DNA of 50,319 bases from CAZHMN01 sp964533705. Lineage in GTDB: Bacteria > Electryoneota > B3-LCP. Positions 18,075-29,153 of this stretch are shown in pieces. The notes under the pieces are model-generated. The model was not told the origin of the DNA, made no database searches, and worked only from the letters and a program-made list of their open reading frames with translations. The translations under genes were made by a program, and so were the position numbers. Position 1 is the stretch's first letter. The number at the start of each line of letters is the position of its first letter. The DNA lies in contig CAZHMN010000011.1 of the NCBI GenBank assembly GCA_964533705.1, positions 1 through 50,319 on the forward strand. Reading direction: 5' to 3'.

Positions 18075-18580
18075 CCATTACCGGCAGCGAGAAATCGGAA
18101 AATCTCTTGGATAAAAGAGCCTTCGGGAATATCCTCGCCATTGATTATGGCCGTAAGAGGGTGGGCCTCGCGGGATGTCAAACTGAATTGCCCATTGCTT
18201 TTGGTATCACCACCTTGACAATCAACGGTTTGAACGATTTAATGGTCCAAATAAAGCCCATTCTGCGGGAACGATGCGTCCAGAAAGTGGTGATCGGCTT
18301 CCCCCTGACCCTGGGTGACAAACCCGGAACATTGAAGGCAGAGATTCTGCAGCTTGGCAAACTGTTGCAGAGCGAGGGCCTAACCGTTCATTTCGTTGAT
18401 GAAGCTCTGAGCAGCCGACGCGCCGGGGCAATTCTCCGCAAGCGGGGGCGCCGTGCCCGTAAGAGCGATCACGATCGCACCGCGGCCGCGCTTATCCTGC
18501 AAGAATTCCTGGAAGGCCGTCTACCACCTTTATCGCCCGAAGAAATTGATCCAGGGCAACGAGAATCATCGCAAGATTAA
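18071..18580 (+). CDS. ruvX: Putative pre-16S rRNA nuclease / Holliday junction resolvase (YqgF)
   Basis: A 169-residue RNase H-fold protein of the YqgF/RuvX family. The acidic motifs are visible: ILAIDYGRKRVGLA (first Asp), FVDEALSSRRA (Glu) and SDHDRTAAALILQEFL (last Asp). It starts at TTG 18071, overlapping the rel stop. The in-frame N-terminal 20 residues before GNILAIDYG are unusual for the family, so a later start cannot be excluded, but no better codon is nearby. Confidence 0.9.
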   Translation: MTITGSEKSENLLDKRAFGNILAIDYGRKRVGLAGCQTELPIAFGITTLTINGLNDLMVQIKPILRERCVQKVVIGFPLTLGDKPGTLKAEILQLGKLLQSEGLTVHFVDEALSSRRAGAILRKRGRRARKSDHDRTAAALILQEFLEGRLPPLSPEEIDPGQRESSQD

Positions 18581-18596
18581 ATAAATCAATCCCACA

Positions 18597-19628
18597 ATGC
18601 CCAAACTGAGCAAGCGAGAAGAGCCCCTCCGTCTGGGCGTCATCGGTGCCGGTGGTATCGCTCAAGCGGTTCATTTACCCAATTTGAAGAAGTTTGCTGA
18701 CGTAAGCCTTGAAGCCATCTGCGACCTGGATGTCTCCAAAGCGGGATTGGTCGCGCAGAAGTTCGGCATCCCCCGGTTTTTTGAAGATCCCCAAAACTTG
18801 TTGGCCATCCCCGATATTGACGCCGTTATGATTTTCACGCCGACAAACTCCCATCTGGCTTTAACGTTAATGGCTCTCGATGCCCAAAAGCACGTCATGG
18901 TTGAGAGACCCATCGCACGGCGCGTGTCGGAAGCCGTGAAGATGGTCGAAGTCGCCCGAAGGGCCGACCGAATCCTCATGGTGGCAATGAATCACCGCTT
19001 TCGCCCCGATTCTATGATTCTGAAAAACTTCATCGAGGGCGGCGAACTGGGGGACATCTTCATCGTGCGAAGCGGATGGCTTAAGAAAAAAGGACGCTGG
19101 TCCGGAGCCGAGTGGTGCTTTAGAAAACGTATCTCAGGAGGCGGCGTCCTCATGGATCTCGGCCTGCAGATGCTTGATCTCTCCTTGTGGTTGATGGATA
19201 ACTATACCGTCGAGAACGTTTTAGCAGTGCAGTTCCACAATATGCTGGGGCTGGAGGTCGAAGACACGATTGCCTGTCAACTGCAGCTCGATGGCGGGAA
19301 AATTCTAACTTTGCACGCTTCTTGGGCTCTTTTGGCCCCGGAAACCCAGGCTTATGCCCATTTCTGGGGGACAAAAGGCGCCGCCGTTTTAAATCCACTC
19401 CGGATTGATAAAGAGATGCACGGAAACCTGGTCAACGTTACACCCGAAAAGACGATTACTCGACGGGAACTCTACCGATCCTCTTTTAGATACGAAGTCA
19501 GGCACTTTCTGGAATGCGTCAGGCATAACCGTCCCACGATCTCTTCAGGGGAAGACGCCTTAAAGGTTTTGAAAATCGTCGAGGGAATCTATAAAGCTGC
19601 CCGCAAAGGTAAGGATGCCCAGAAATAA
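18597..19628 (+). CDS. Gfo/Idh/MocA family oxidoreductase
   Basis: A 343-residue NAD(P)-dependent dehydrogenase. The Rossmann motif LGVIGAGGIAQAVHLPNL opens the protein. TPTNSHLALTLMALDAQKHV and the usual lysine-proline motif, altered to MVERPIARRV here (typically EKP), follow. The C-terminal GFO_IDH_MocA domain includes GGGVLMDLGLQMLDL and a final ISSGEDALKVLKIVEGIYKA. The replacement of the catalytic-region EKP by ERP is notable. The substrate cannot be inferred. It overlaps lnt by 14 bp. Confidence 0.88.
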   Translation: MPKLSKREEPLRLGVIGAGGIAQAVHLPNLKKFADVSLEAICDLDVSKAGLVAQKFGIPRFFEDPQNLLAIPDIDAVMIFTPTNSHLALTLMALDAQKHVMVERPIARRVSEAVKMVEVARRADRILMVAMNHRFRPDSMILKNFIEGGELGDIFIVRSGWLKKKGRWSGAEWCFRKRISGGGVLMDLGLQMLDLSLWLMDNYTVENVLAVQFHNMLGLEVEDTIACQLQLDGGKILTLHASWALLAPETQAYAHFWGTKGAAVLNPLRIDKEMHGNLVNVTPEKTITRRELYRSSFRYEVRHFLECVRHNRPTISSGEDALKVLKIVEGIYKAARKGKDAQK

Positions 19629-21138
19629 GCCGGCTAAACCGAGTCGTATTCCGTTTATCCTTTCGGGTGCCATCACCGCTTTAGCCTACCCACCGCTGAA
19701 CTTATGGTTTCTTGCCTGGATTTCGCTGCTTCCCTTGATCGTCGGGACTCGCTCTCTGACGTTCGGAGTCGCTTTCCGTAGGGGATGGTGGGGAGGTTTA
19801 TTTTTTAATGCCGGCTTGCTCTATTGGATTGGCCTAAACAGCGGAGCGGAGGGTCCCATTGCGCTTGCTTCGCTGCTGGGCATGTTGTTGATTTTCCCGC
19901 TTTACTGGAGCCTCTTTGCTGCTTTTTGGGCTTTTTTGTGGAACCGCTGTGGCGATCTGGCGGCGCTTCTGCTCCCCGCCCTCTGGGTTGCGCTGGAAGT
20001 GGTCAAAAACGCACCGGAGATCGGCTTCCCCTGGCTGGAACTGGGCTTGACGCAGATCGAGTTTCCCCCCGCCGCGCAACTGGCGGAGATCGGCGGCATC
20101 AGGTTTGTTTCCGCCTGGGTGGTAGGCGCAAACGTGGCCTTTTTTCTCCTGCTTTATGGCCGGAGGAAAGTTTTCGTTGGATTGACTTTGATGCTGATCG
20201 CCGGACTGGTATGGGGACAGTGGCGGCTGAATCATCTACCCGAACCCGGGGTGTCGCTCAAAGCGATCATCGTACAGGGTAACGTTGATCCTGCGGCCAA
20301 GTGGATGGAGGATCCCGATTCCAGTCTCGTGCTGTATGAGAAATTGACGACAGAAGCCGTAGCCCGGGAAGAGGCGGATCTCCTCATCTGGCCGGAAACG
20401 GCCGTCCCGGTATATCTCGGGCACCAGATCAAATACCAGCGCCGGCTCCGAGCCCTGGCTGAAAGTTCCGGCGCAGCGATTTTAACCGGTGCCCCACACT
20501 ACGAAATTCGTCGAAATGCCAGAGAAGGTCACGATCGCTTTAACTCGGCGTTTTTCTTCCCTAAGGACGGCACAAAACCCTCAAGATATGATAAGATCCG
20601 GCTGGTGCCTTTCGGTGAGCGCGTCCCGTTTCAGAAGTTTTGGCCCCGGCTTGGGGAACTAAACTTCGGTCAAGCGGAGTTTACAGCAGGTAAAAGTTAT
20701 GTCGTCTTCGATCCCGGTAACGGCGTGAAGATATCCGCCCAGATCTGCTTCGAATCCGTCTTTGGCCAGGAAACCCGCCGCTTCGTATTGAATGGAGCCA
20801 GAGTTCTGTGCAACCTGACCAACGACGGCTGGTACGGGAATTCTTCCGGCCCTTATCAACATGCTGCCCTGGTGCGGTTTAAGTGCATTGAAACACGCTG
20901 CCCCCTGTTGCGAGCGGCCAATACCGGCATCTCTCTGGCTGCGGATCGAACCGGGCGGGTCATCGAAAGTATTCCTTATAATGAACGTGGCACGTTCGCG
21001 GTGCAAGTTGAATCCGGTGGGAACGATCTGACGTTCTACGTCCGGCATGGCGAATTAATCCCCTGGCTTATGTCGCTGCTGGCCCTGTTCGGAATTCTAA
21101 TTTCCGCCTGCTGGGGTCGAACGGGAAGGCGATTATGA
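19615..21138 (+). CDS. lnt: Apolipoprotein N-acyltransferase
   Basis: Inner-membrane enzyme that adds the third acyl chain to lipoproteins. The 507-residue product has about six N-terminal membrane segments, a nitrilase-like periplasmic domain and a C-terminal membrane helix (LIPWLMSLLALFGILISA). The catalytic triad is visible: Glu in WPETAVP (about 262), Lys in YDKIRLVPFGE (about 327) and Cys in ICFESVF (about 378). Its presence supports an outer membrane and fits the BamD-like lipoprotein two genes on. Confidence 0.93.
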   Translation: MPRNKPAKPSRIPFILSGAITALAYPPLNLWFLAWISLLPLIVGTRSLTFGVAFRRGWWGGLFFNAGLLYWIGLNSGAEGPIALASLLGMLLIFPLYWSLFAAFWAFLWNRCGDLAALLLPALWVALEVVKNAPEIGFPWLELGLTQIEFPPAAQLAEIGGIRFVSAWVVGANVAFFLLLYGRRKVFVGLTLMLIAGLVWGQWRLNHLPEPGVSLKAIIVQGNVDPAAKWMEDPDSSLVLYEKLTTEAVAREEADLLIWPETAVPVYLGHQIKYQRRLRALAESSGAAILTGAPHYEIRRNAREGHDRFNSAFFFPKDGTKPSRYDKIRLVPFGERVPFQKFWPRLGELNFGQAEFTAGKSYVVFDPGNGVKISAQICFESVFGQETRRFVLNGARVLCNLTNDGWYGNSSGPYQHAALVRFKCIETRCPLLRAANTGISLAADRTGRVIESIPYNERGTFAVQVESGGNDLTFYVRHGELIPWLMSLLALFGILISACWGRTGRRL

Positions 21139-21449
21139 CGTCACAGTCGCGCTTACGTTTGCTGTTCTTTCTCCCTTTGATATTCACCCTGGCGACAGTT
21201 GGATTCTGTCAGGATACGACGAGCGTTTTTCAAATACAAGAAAAACTCGAAGGCGAATCCGGCACTGCGTCCGATACTTCGATGACGGTTGGTCAAGATA
21301 CCACCGCGCTGATATCGCCCGATACTTCGATCGCCATCGAAAAAGAGGATCAGCCTGCGGGCTTCTTTTCCCGGCTGGTCAAGCCGATTGTATTGACGGG
21401 ATTGATCGGGGGGATTCTCTATATGCTGTTCACCGAGCGAGGGCGTTAG
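21135..21449 (+). CDS. Small exported membrane-anchored protein, unknown
   Basis: A 104-residue protein not recognised. It has an N-terminal signal-like segment (LLFFLPLIFTLATVGFCQ), a Thr/Ser/Asp-rich middle with repeated DTS and QDTT phrases, and one C-terminal membrane helix (LVKPIVLTGLIGGILYMLF) ending TERGR. It overlaps lnt by 4 bp and lies directly before the BamD-like gene, suggesting an envelope role by context only. Confidence 0.7.
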   Translation: MTSQSRLRLLFFLPLIFTLATVGFCQDTTSVFQIQEKLEGESGTASDTSMTVGQDTTALISPDTSIAIEKEDQPAGFFSRLVKPIVLTGLIGGILYMLFTERGR

Positions 21450-21474
21450 GAAACTAAAATCATCCAGATCACAA

Positions 21475-22521
21475 ATGAAAAAAACACACGTTATCGCGTT
21501 ATTTAGCGTTCTCATCTCACTGCTCATACTGCTTTCCGGCTGCGGACGGGTGCGAGTGCCGAAGGATGTCTATCCCGAAGAGCTATGGGCGATGAGTAAA
21601 GATTATTTCGAGCGGGAGAAATACCTCGAAGCCATTGAATTACTGACCACGTTTACTTTGAATTATTCCGGCTCTACGCTGGTGGACAGCGCCCAGTTCC
21701 TGCTGGCGGAAAGCCACTTCGCTATGGGGGAATATATTCTGGCTGAGGCTGAATACGGCCGATTGATCCAGAATTTTCCCGAAAGCCCTCTGGTGGATGA
21801 TGCCTGGTTGAAAATCATACTTTCCTTCTTCTACATGTCCCCTCGGTATGATTTGGACCAGAGGAATACCGTCAGGACGGTCGTCGCCATTCAGGATTTC
21901 CTCGATGAGTACCCCGAAACCGATCTGAGCGTTCGCCTGGCTGTGAAGCCAACGGCCTGGCAAAACATCCGCAAGATTTTTACTTTTGGAATCTGGAAAC
22001 CCCCGCGCGCCAAAGTCGAGGAAGAGTCTCTCTTCCGCACGAAAGTTGTTTACCCTTCACGAGGGATCAACTTTGGTCAGTGGCTTCTTAGGGTGTTCAC
22101 GCTTGGCATATACAATCCCCAAACTTCGGGATTAAAGATCCCGCCTTCTGCCGTTGTGGATGGCGATTGGGTTGTCCGGAAGGCCCTGGAGGCATCGCGC
22201 TCGCGCTTGGCCAGAAAGGAATTCAAAGTAGGAGATCTCTATTATCGCATGAAAAAATATCCCTCCGCGGTCATCTACTTTGATACTGTTCTGGAGCAAT
22301 ATGGGGATACTCCCTGGGCGAAGCGCGCCTTGAGAATGAAAGGGGATTCATTTTTCGCCATGGATAAGTATGAAGAGGCGGCGGCAGCCTACGAAAAATA
22401 CCTGCAAGTCTATACCACCAGCGACGCCGGTGTCGTTGAAGACCGATTGGAGAAGTGTCGCCGATATCTGCAGAGCGCATCCGTGGGACCTCCCCAAGAA
22501 GACACTCCCCAGGATCCCTGA
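21475..22521 (+). CDS. bamD: BamD-like outer-membrane lipoprotein with TPR repeats
   Basis: A 348-residue lipoprotein: a signal peptide with lipobox LLSGC (Cys23), then TPR-type helices (KDYFEREKYLEAIELLTTF, FLLAESHFAMGEYILAEAEY). The pattern matches BamD, the lipoprotein of the outer-membrane protein assembly complex. BamD is usually near 240-270 residues; here an insertion at about 162-215 carries two similar segments (IFTFGIWKP and VFTLGIYNP), and extra TPRs follow (YRMKKYPSAVIYFDTVLEQY, FFAMDKYEEAAAAYEKYLQ). It is six bases ahead of nadD. Confidence 0.82.
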   Translation: MKKTHVIALFSVLISLLILLSGCGRVRVPKDVYPEELWAMSKDYFEREKYLEAIELLTTFTLNYSGSTLVDSAQFLLAESHFAMGEYILAEAEYGRLIQNFPESPLVDDAWLKIILSFFYMSPRYDLDQRNTVRTVVAIQDFLDEYPETDLSVRLAVKPTAWQNIRKIFTFGIWKPPRAKVEEESLFRTKVVYPSRGINFGQWLLRVFTLGIYNPQTSGLKIPPSAVVDGDWVVRKALEASRSRLARKEFKVGDLYYRMKKYPSAVIYFDTVLEQYGDTPWAKRALRMKGDSFFAMDKYEEAAAAYEKYLQVYTTSDAGVVEDRLEKCRRYLQSASVGPPQEDTPQDP

Positions 22522-22526
22522 GTTCG

Positions 22527-23141
22527 ATGAGTCCCAAGTTCATGGAACCACATGGCCGCATAGGGCTGTTCGGTGGAACCTTTGACCCGCCTCATTGGGG
22601 CCACATCCGCACTGCTTCGAGCGCCGCAGATGAACTGCGATTGGATCAAGTGGCCTTTATCCCCGCACCGCACCCTCCTCACAAACAGGGACAGATTCAC
22701 ACCCCCTATGAAATACGCCGCCAGATGGTCGCAAGCTGCCTCCCCTTGGATTCCAGATTTCGGCTCTGCTTGGTCGAAGAGAAAGAGGATCTGCCCGGAA
22801 CGACTCTGCAGACCGTTCGGAAACTCCGTCAATTGGGCTTCACCGAGGATCGCTGTCATCTGATCTGGCTGACGGGCTCCGATTCATTGCTGGAACTGGG
22901 GAGCTGGTATCGCCCCGAGGAACTGCTCGACAGCATCGAAGTGGCGGTGATGCCCCGTCCCGGCTTTCCCCTCGAGCAGGCTGAAGATCGGTTCCTGAAA
23001 AAAGTACGCCTTCTGAATACCCCTCTGATCGAATTCACCTCCAGTGAAATCCGGGCGCGGCGCCAGAATCTGGAAGAATCTGTTCCCATTGCCGTTGCTG
23101 AAATAATCACCAAACACGGCCTGTATAAATTAGCGAAGTAA
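22527..23141 (+). CDS. nadD: Nicotinate-nucleotide adenylyltransferase
   Basis: NAD synthesis enzyme joining nicotinate mononucleotide and ATP. The 204-residue product has the nucleotidyltransferase signature IGLFGGTFDPPHWGHI (12-27), PAPHPPHK, LIWLTGSDSLLELGSWYRPEE and the ISSTxIR-type motif as FTSSEIRARR. The ATG at 22527 follows the bamD stop by 5 bases; a second ATG at 22542 also fits. It has the normal length for NadD. Confidence 0.94.
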   Translation: MSPKFMEPHGRIGLFGGTFDPPHWGHIRTASSAADELRLDQVAFIPAPHPPHKQGQIHTPYEIRRQMVASCLPLDSRFRLCLVEEKEDLPGTTLQTVRKLRQLGFTEDRCHLIWLTGSDSLLELGSWYRPEELLDSIEVAVMPRPGFPLEQAEDRFLKKVRLLNTPLIEFTSSEIRARRQNLEESVPIAVAEIITKHGLYKLAK

Positions 23142-23239
23142 ATATATACTTCCCGGATTAACTTTTTGGCAAAATATTCGTATTACTAACGGCCAATTTC
23201 CTAAAAAACGCAAATGCCTTGACTTCAAATCAAGAGAAC

Positions 23240-24805
23240 ATGAAATCAACCGCGTTGCCTGCCCGCATCTGGGATCAACTGGTTAACATGAAATTCGCCA
23301 TCATCGTCCTGGTCGTTCTGGCGGTGGTGTCGGTGTTGTCGCTATTTCTGGGTGAATTTTATCCCGTAAGAGCCAGTGGCCCCGGCTGGCAGGAATTCTG
23401 GCGTCAGGAACTGGGGATGAGCAGACCTCTGTTTAATCTGTTCACATTCCTGGAACTTCACGATCCCTACCGTTCCTGGTGGTATCAGATTCTGCTGTTG
23501 CTCTTATCTCTTTCGCTGGCGGCCTGCATCATCGAGCGGATTCCCATCGCCCTGCGCGCTATGCGTAAACCCGCGCCGCGCAGTCCTGATCAAGTTATGG
23601 AGCTTGCCGTTTCCAGGAAGTTCAGGGTAAAAACGCCTGCGAAGAATTTCATGAAGCGGTTGCCTCACTCCTTTCGTTTTACCGAGAAACGTGCCGATGG
23701 GGAATGGCGCTTGTCGGGCCTGCACGGAGCTCTGGCCTATTTTGGCCCTATTTTGACACACAGCGGTTTGCTGTGCCTGGCCTTAGGCGGATTATTCGCT
23801 TCCTGGTTGGGCTTTTCGACTCGCGTCGGAGGGCTGCCGGGCGATATCCTGAGCGATCCAGGTTTCGACTTTCAGGTGCGGGTGGACAGTTTCCAGATCG
23901 AATATTACCCTCCGGGATTGGGCCAATACGTTCTGGTTGACGATTCCTTTATCGGTAAAATTGTGGGGCGCCAGGGCGACGACCGCTTCCTTCTCGAAAC
24001 GATGTCGCCGCACCGGGAAATGGTCACCATTCCGGTGGAGAAATCCCGCCTGCGCAATCAGTTTGACATCGAAATGGATCGCGGCAACATTAAGGATTAT
24101 ATTACCATCGCCACCGTTATCGAGGACGGAGAGGAAGTGTCCCGCCATCGCATCGAAGTCAATCATCCCCTCCGTCATAAAGGCTATCGTTTTTATCAAA
24201 CCTCCTTCGATACCGAGAACCCCCGTGTGGAAGCGCACCTCGATAGCGCGCTGATCGAGATAAAGAGACTCGTTGATGATACCGTTTTGGATACAACATT
24301 CATATTCATGAACGAACCCATCGCACTCCCGGACGGGAGTGAACTGGTTCTGGCTGATTTCCTGCCGGATTTTCGCCTCGACGGATCCAGAGCCAGCAGC
24401 GCTTCTGGAGAATTGCGTAATCCCGCGGTGCTGTTGGAAGTGCACAACGGTGGACGGGAAATTTACCATCAATGGTCTTTTCTGCATAATCCCTTCGTGC
24501 ATACATCCCCGGAAGCGAATTACAGTTTCCAGCTTCTGGATATTTCTGGATTCAAATCCAACGTTACCTACTCGACCATCCTCGAAGTGAAAAAGAATCC
24601 CGGGACCTGGCTGATCTGGCTGGGTTTCATCCTGGCCACGCTCGGCCTGGTTTTGTCTTTCTACCTGGTCCCCCGGCGCCTCTGGGTGGTGATAAAAGAA
24701 GACGATAAGGGAACCAGAGAAGTCTTTATGGGTGGGACGAGCGCCAAGAATCCCGACCTCTTCGCCAGAAGATTCGAAACCTGGGTCCAACGCCTGCAAT
24801 CCTGA
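23240..24805 (+). CDS. resB: ResB-like cytochrome c biogenesis protein
   Basis: Membrane protein of the system II (Ccs) haem delivery pathway for c-type cytochromes. It has about 521 residues with four membrane segments: VNMKFAIIVLVVLAVVSVL, a second at ILLLLLSLSLAACII, a third in YFGPILTHSGLLCLALGG and the last near LIWLGFILATLGLVLSFYL. The large periplasmic domain between them includes VNHPLRHKGYRFYQTSFD, a ResB hallmark. No resC/ccsA gene follows, as would be usual. ATG 23240 follows AAGAG; TTG 23219 is an alternative. Confidence 0.87.
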   Translation: MKSTALPARIWDQLVNMKFAIIVLVVLAVVSVLSLFLGEFYPVRASGPGWQEFWRQELGMSRPLFNLFTFLELHDPYRSWWYQILLLLLSLSLAACIIERIPIALRAMRKPAPRSPDQVMELAVSRKFRVKTPAKNFMKRLPHSFRFTEKRADGEWRLSGLHGALAYFGPILTHSGLLCLALGGLFASWLGFSTRVGGLPGDILSDPGFDFQVRVDSFQIEYYPPGLGQYVLVDDSFIGKIVGRQGDDRFLLETMSPHREMVTIPVEKSRLRNQFDIEMDRGNIKDYITIATVIEDGEEVSRHRIEVNHPLRHKGYRFYQTSFDTENPRVEAHLDSALIEIKRLVDDTVLDTTFIFMNEPIALPDGSELVLADFLPDFRLDGSRASSASGELRNPAVLLEVHNGGREIYHQWSFLHNPFVHTSPEANYSFQLLDISGFKSNVTYSTILEVKKNPGTWLIWLGFILATLGLVLSFYLVPRRLWVVIKEDDKGTREVFMGGTSAKNPDLFARRFETWVQRLQS

Positions 24806-24925
24806 TGGGTGTATTCGAGTAAAATTCCATCAAAGCCCTGAAAATGGAACATTGAATAGACCGATGAGTAAATAATAAAAGAAAGTTGGGCAGACCGTTC
24901 TATCGATCCCTGAAAGGAGTCTTGG

Positions 24926-27361
24926 ATGAAACCCATGAAATTCCTGCTTACTGCTCTCATCTTATGCACTTCTATAGCAACGGCTGTCCCCGACCCACCC
25001 CACTCGAAACTTTCCCCTTCGTTGCGCCTCCTCAGAGCAGTACGTCAAAATCCGACCGATGGTATGCCCCAGGCAATGCTTTCCCTGGCCAACGCTCCTG
25101 AGCTCAATGTTACCGTACGCTTCGCTGAACCCTTCGACCTGGCCACCTGGGAAAGTCGCGGTATGCGTTTGCGCAGAATAGCTGGGGAATACGCCGGTTC
25201 CGGATCGGTATATGGTGCCATTATGACCTGGGATGAAATTGATCGCTGGGTCAACCACCCGGATGTTCTGATGATCGCCAGCGATTGGAATCCCAGGGTC
25301 CTCCCTTGCCTCGATTTATCCGCCCCGGAAATCGGTGCCACGGAAGCCTGGGAGATGGTCAGCGCGGGCGGGTTCCCCATTATCGGCGAGGGCCAGTTGA
25401 TCGCCGACTTTGACACTGGTGTTGACGTCTTTCATCCCGCCCTGTTTCGCCGCTCTGAGTTGCGCTACGATTGGATTGATATTGACCAGAATGGTGCTTT
25501 CACCCCTGGAACGGATGTGGTGGATCTGGATAGCAACGGCACCGGATCTCTAAGCGAGATCCTCGATTTAAACGATGGCGAAATTTACGATCCCGCCATG
25601 GCCTTCGGTGGAAACGGCATCTCCAACGACGATGGCGTCTATCAGGCCGACTGGGATTGGCTTTATAACGATGCCAACGGTAATGACCGAAGAGATTATG
25701 GTGCGGGAAACGGATTCAGCGAGGACGATCCGGGCTACGGAGAAATGGTTTTTCATTGCGATGATTTGAACGGGAATAACGAACTGGATGTCGGGGAACA
25801 ACTAATCCTTCTGGCTGAGAGTAAAATCAGTGCGGTCATGGAAGATGATGGGGGAACGGTTCGAAGACGTGGTATTGACTTGATTCAGGCTGCACCGGAT
25901 TACAACGGTCATGGAACGGCCGTGAGCGGCGTTTTGGCGGGCGGCACACCGGGGGTTTCTCGTTTCTGCGGTATCGCTCCCGGAGCCGATCTCTTAATGG
26001 GATACTATTTCAACGGCGTGCCCTTTTCGTCCTATCTGCCCTGGGTGCGCGAAGAAGGCTGCCGGGTGTTACTCTATGAATTCGGCGGATTCGTTTTCCA
26101 ACCACTGGACGGTTCTTCCAATGAGGAATTGCTCCTGGACAGCGAGGCCGCGCAGGGAGTTATGCAGGTACTGCCCGCCGGTAATTTAAATCGAGGATAC
26201 AAACATTGCCAGCTTCAGGTCGCATCGGGTCAGGATTACCCCATCTCCATCAGCGCAGAACAGTGGGAAGGTGCCGATCCAACCCAAATGTATTCCACTT
26301 TCCTGTGGCGTGAACCGGACGTCGAACTTACCTTCAGCCTCGAAGATCCCTACGCTAATACCGTTGATCTCGAGGGCAATTCTGGAATCCAGTACTTCGG
26401 CCAGTGGGAAGTCTATTCTGGCTTCTGGGTTTCCCCGCGCGGCACGGCCGAATACGATATCGCTCTCTGGGGAGCCAGCGGTGAAATACTTAACGGCACC
26501 TGGATTCTGACAGTCCACCATCCCGGCGGAGTTGATTTCGAGCTGAACGGCAACATTGCTGATGACGTTTCCTCCTGGGAAGGCGGCATCGAATTTATTG
26601 ACTATCGCTCGAATGACAAAACCGTCACCTGGCCGGCGACGGCGGATTCGGCCTTCGTCCTGGGTTCTTACAGCACACGGGGTTATGAGCAGTACATCGG
26701 AGTGGGTTCAGGCAGCATCCAGCCGGGTGAAATCTCGCTCTTCTCCGGCCGAGGCACCCGCATTGACGGAGTTCACATCCTTTCCATCGCCGCGCCGGGG
26801 AACTACGACGTTTACAGCACCCGTTCAGAGTACGGCTATCCCTACACTCACGCAGGATACCGACAGTTTTCAGGCACCTCCGCAGCGGGACCCCACGTAG
26901 CGGCTGCGGCCGCGCTGGTGATGCAGGCTGACCCTTCCCTGACGCGCCTCGAAGTCGAGCAGTACCTCGAAGAATACGCTCTGAAAGATGATTTCACCGG
27001 GCCGGAATACAACGATACCTGGGGGCACGGCAAGCTGCGAGTGGCTGAGCTGGTTTCTTATCTCGATGTGCCACTGACCGGTTCCCGGGCAATTCTCCCC
27101 GGTTCGCTGACTCTGAATGCCTATCCGAATCCTTTTAATGCTTCAGTTTCGCTCCAGGTTCAGTTAAAGAACCGCCAAACCGTCAGACTGGCCATCTTTG
27201 ACCTGTTGGGGCGCGAAGTTGCCGTAATATACGAAGGAATGCTGGGGCCGGGAACTGAACGCTTCACCTGGCAGGCAGAGGGCATGTCCTCCGGCATCTA
27301 CTGGGCGACTCTGGAAAGCGATTTAGATCAAACTGCGAAGAAGGTCGTGGTGTTGAAGTAG
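24926..27361 (+). CDS. Secreted subtilisin-like (S8) protease with T9SS sorting domain
   Basis: An 811-residue serine protease. It has a signal peptide (KFLLTALILCTSIATA), then the catalytic triad: Asp163 in IADFDTGVDVFHPA, His about 329 in NGHGTAVSGVLAGG and Ser about 652 in GTSAAGPHVAAAAALV. About 165 residues separate Asp from His, far more than in subtilisin; this insert holds Asp/Asn/Gly-rich loops (DIDQNGAFTPGTD, DLDSNGTGSLSE, DANGNDRRD, DLNGNNELDVGE) that look like calcium-binding loops. The C-terminus is a T9SS domain (AYPNPFNASVSLQVQL, IFDLLGREVAVIY, SSGIYWATL). AAAGGAG precedes the ATG. Confidence 0.92.
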   Translation: MKPMKFLLTALILCTSIATAVPDPPHSKLSPSLRLLRAVRQNPTDGMPQAMLSLANAPELNVTVRFAEPFDLATWESRGMRLRRIAGEYAGSGSVYGAIMTWDEIDRWVNHPDVLMIASDWNPRVLPCLDLSAPEIGATEAWEMVSAGGFPIIGEGQLIADFDTGVDVFHPALFRRSELRYDWIDIDQNGAFTPGTDVVDLDSNGTGSLSEILDLNDGEIYDPAMAFGGNGISNDDGVYQADWDWLYNDANGNDRRDYGAGNGFSEDDPGYGEMVFHCDDLNGNNELDVGEQLILLAESKISAVMEDDGGTVRRRGIDLIQAAPDYNGHGTAVSGVLAGGTPGVSRFCGIAPGADLLMGYYFNGVPFSSYLPWVREEGCRVLLYEFGGFVFQPLDGSSNEELLLDSEAAQGVMQVLPAGNLNRGYKHCQLQVASGQDYPISISAEQWEGADPTQMYSTFLWREPDVELTFSLEDPYANTVDLEGNSGIQYFGQWEVYSGFWVSPRGTAEYDIALWGASGEILNGTWILTVHHPGGVDFELNGNIADDVSSWEGGIEFIDYRSNDKTVTWPATADSAFVLGSYSTRGYEQYIGVGSGSIQPGEISLFSGRGTRIDGVHILSIAAPGNYDVYSTRSEYGYPYTHAGYRQFSGTSAAGPHVAAAAALVMQADPSLTRLEVEQYLEEYALKDDFTGPEYNDTWGHGKLRVAELVSYLDVPLTGSRAILPGSLTLNAYPNPFNASVSLQVQLKNRQTVRLAIFDLLGREVAVIYEGMLGPGTERFTWQAEGMSSGIYWATLESDLDQTAKKVVVLK

Positions 27362-27420
27362 GGTAAACAGGAAGCGTCATTGGACGGGAATCCAATCATA
27401 TTCTCCTGAGTGTTAAACCA

Positions 27421-27448
27421 AAAGGGCGCAAGGCATTGCGCCCTTTTC
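27421..27448 (+). terminator. Terminator of the subtilase gene
   Basis: A perfect 10-bp stem AAAGGGCGCA / TGCGCCCTTT with a 6-base loop, running straight into TTTTCC. It lies 60 bp past the protease stop and shows that the next gene starts after it. Confidence 0.85.
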
Positions 27449-27514
27449 CCCTTGATTTTCACCTCCACAATCCCTAAATTGAACCCGGTGTTGAATTTTG
27501 CCAGGGAGAACTGC

Positions 27515-29062
<1,548 letters not shown>

Positions 29063-29153
29063 TAAACAAAATGCTTCACTCCGTCGGCTGATGAAACAAA
29101 AGCATGCCATCTATCACCTTAATATTCATTAATCTACAAACCAGAGGTATATG

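Noticed and set aside
23792..24799. 335-residue minus-strand ORF opposite resB
   Set aside because: Long but without start signals or family motifs; the plus strand has membrane segments and the ResB hallmark.
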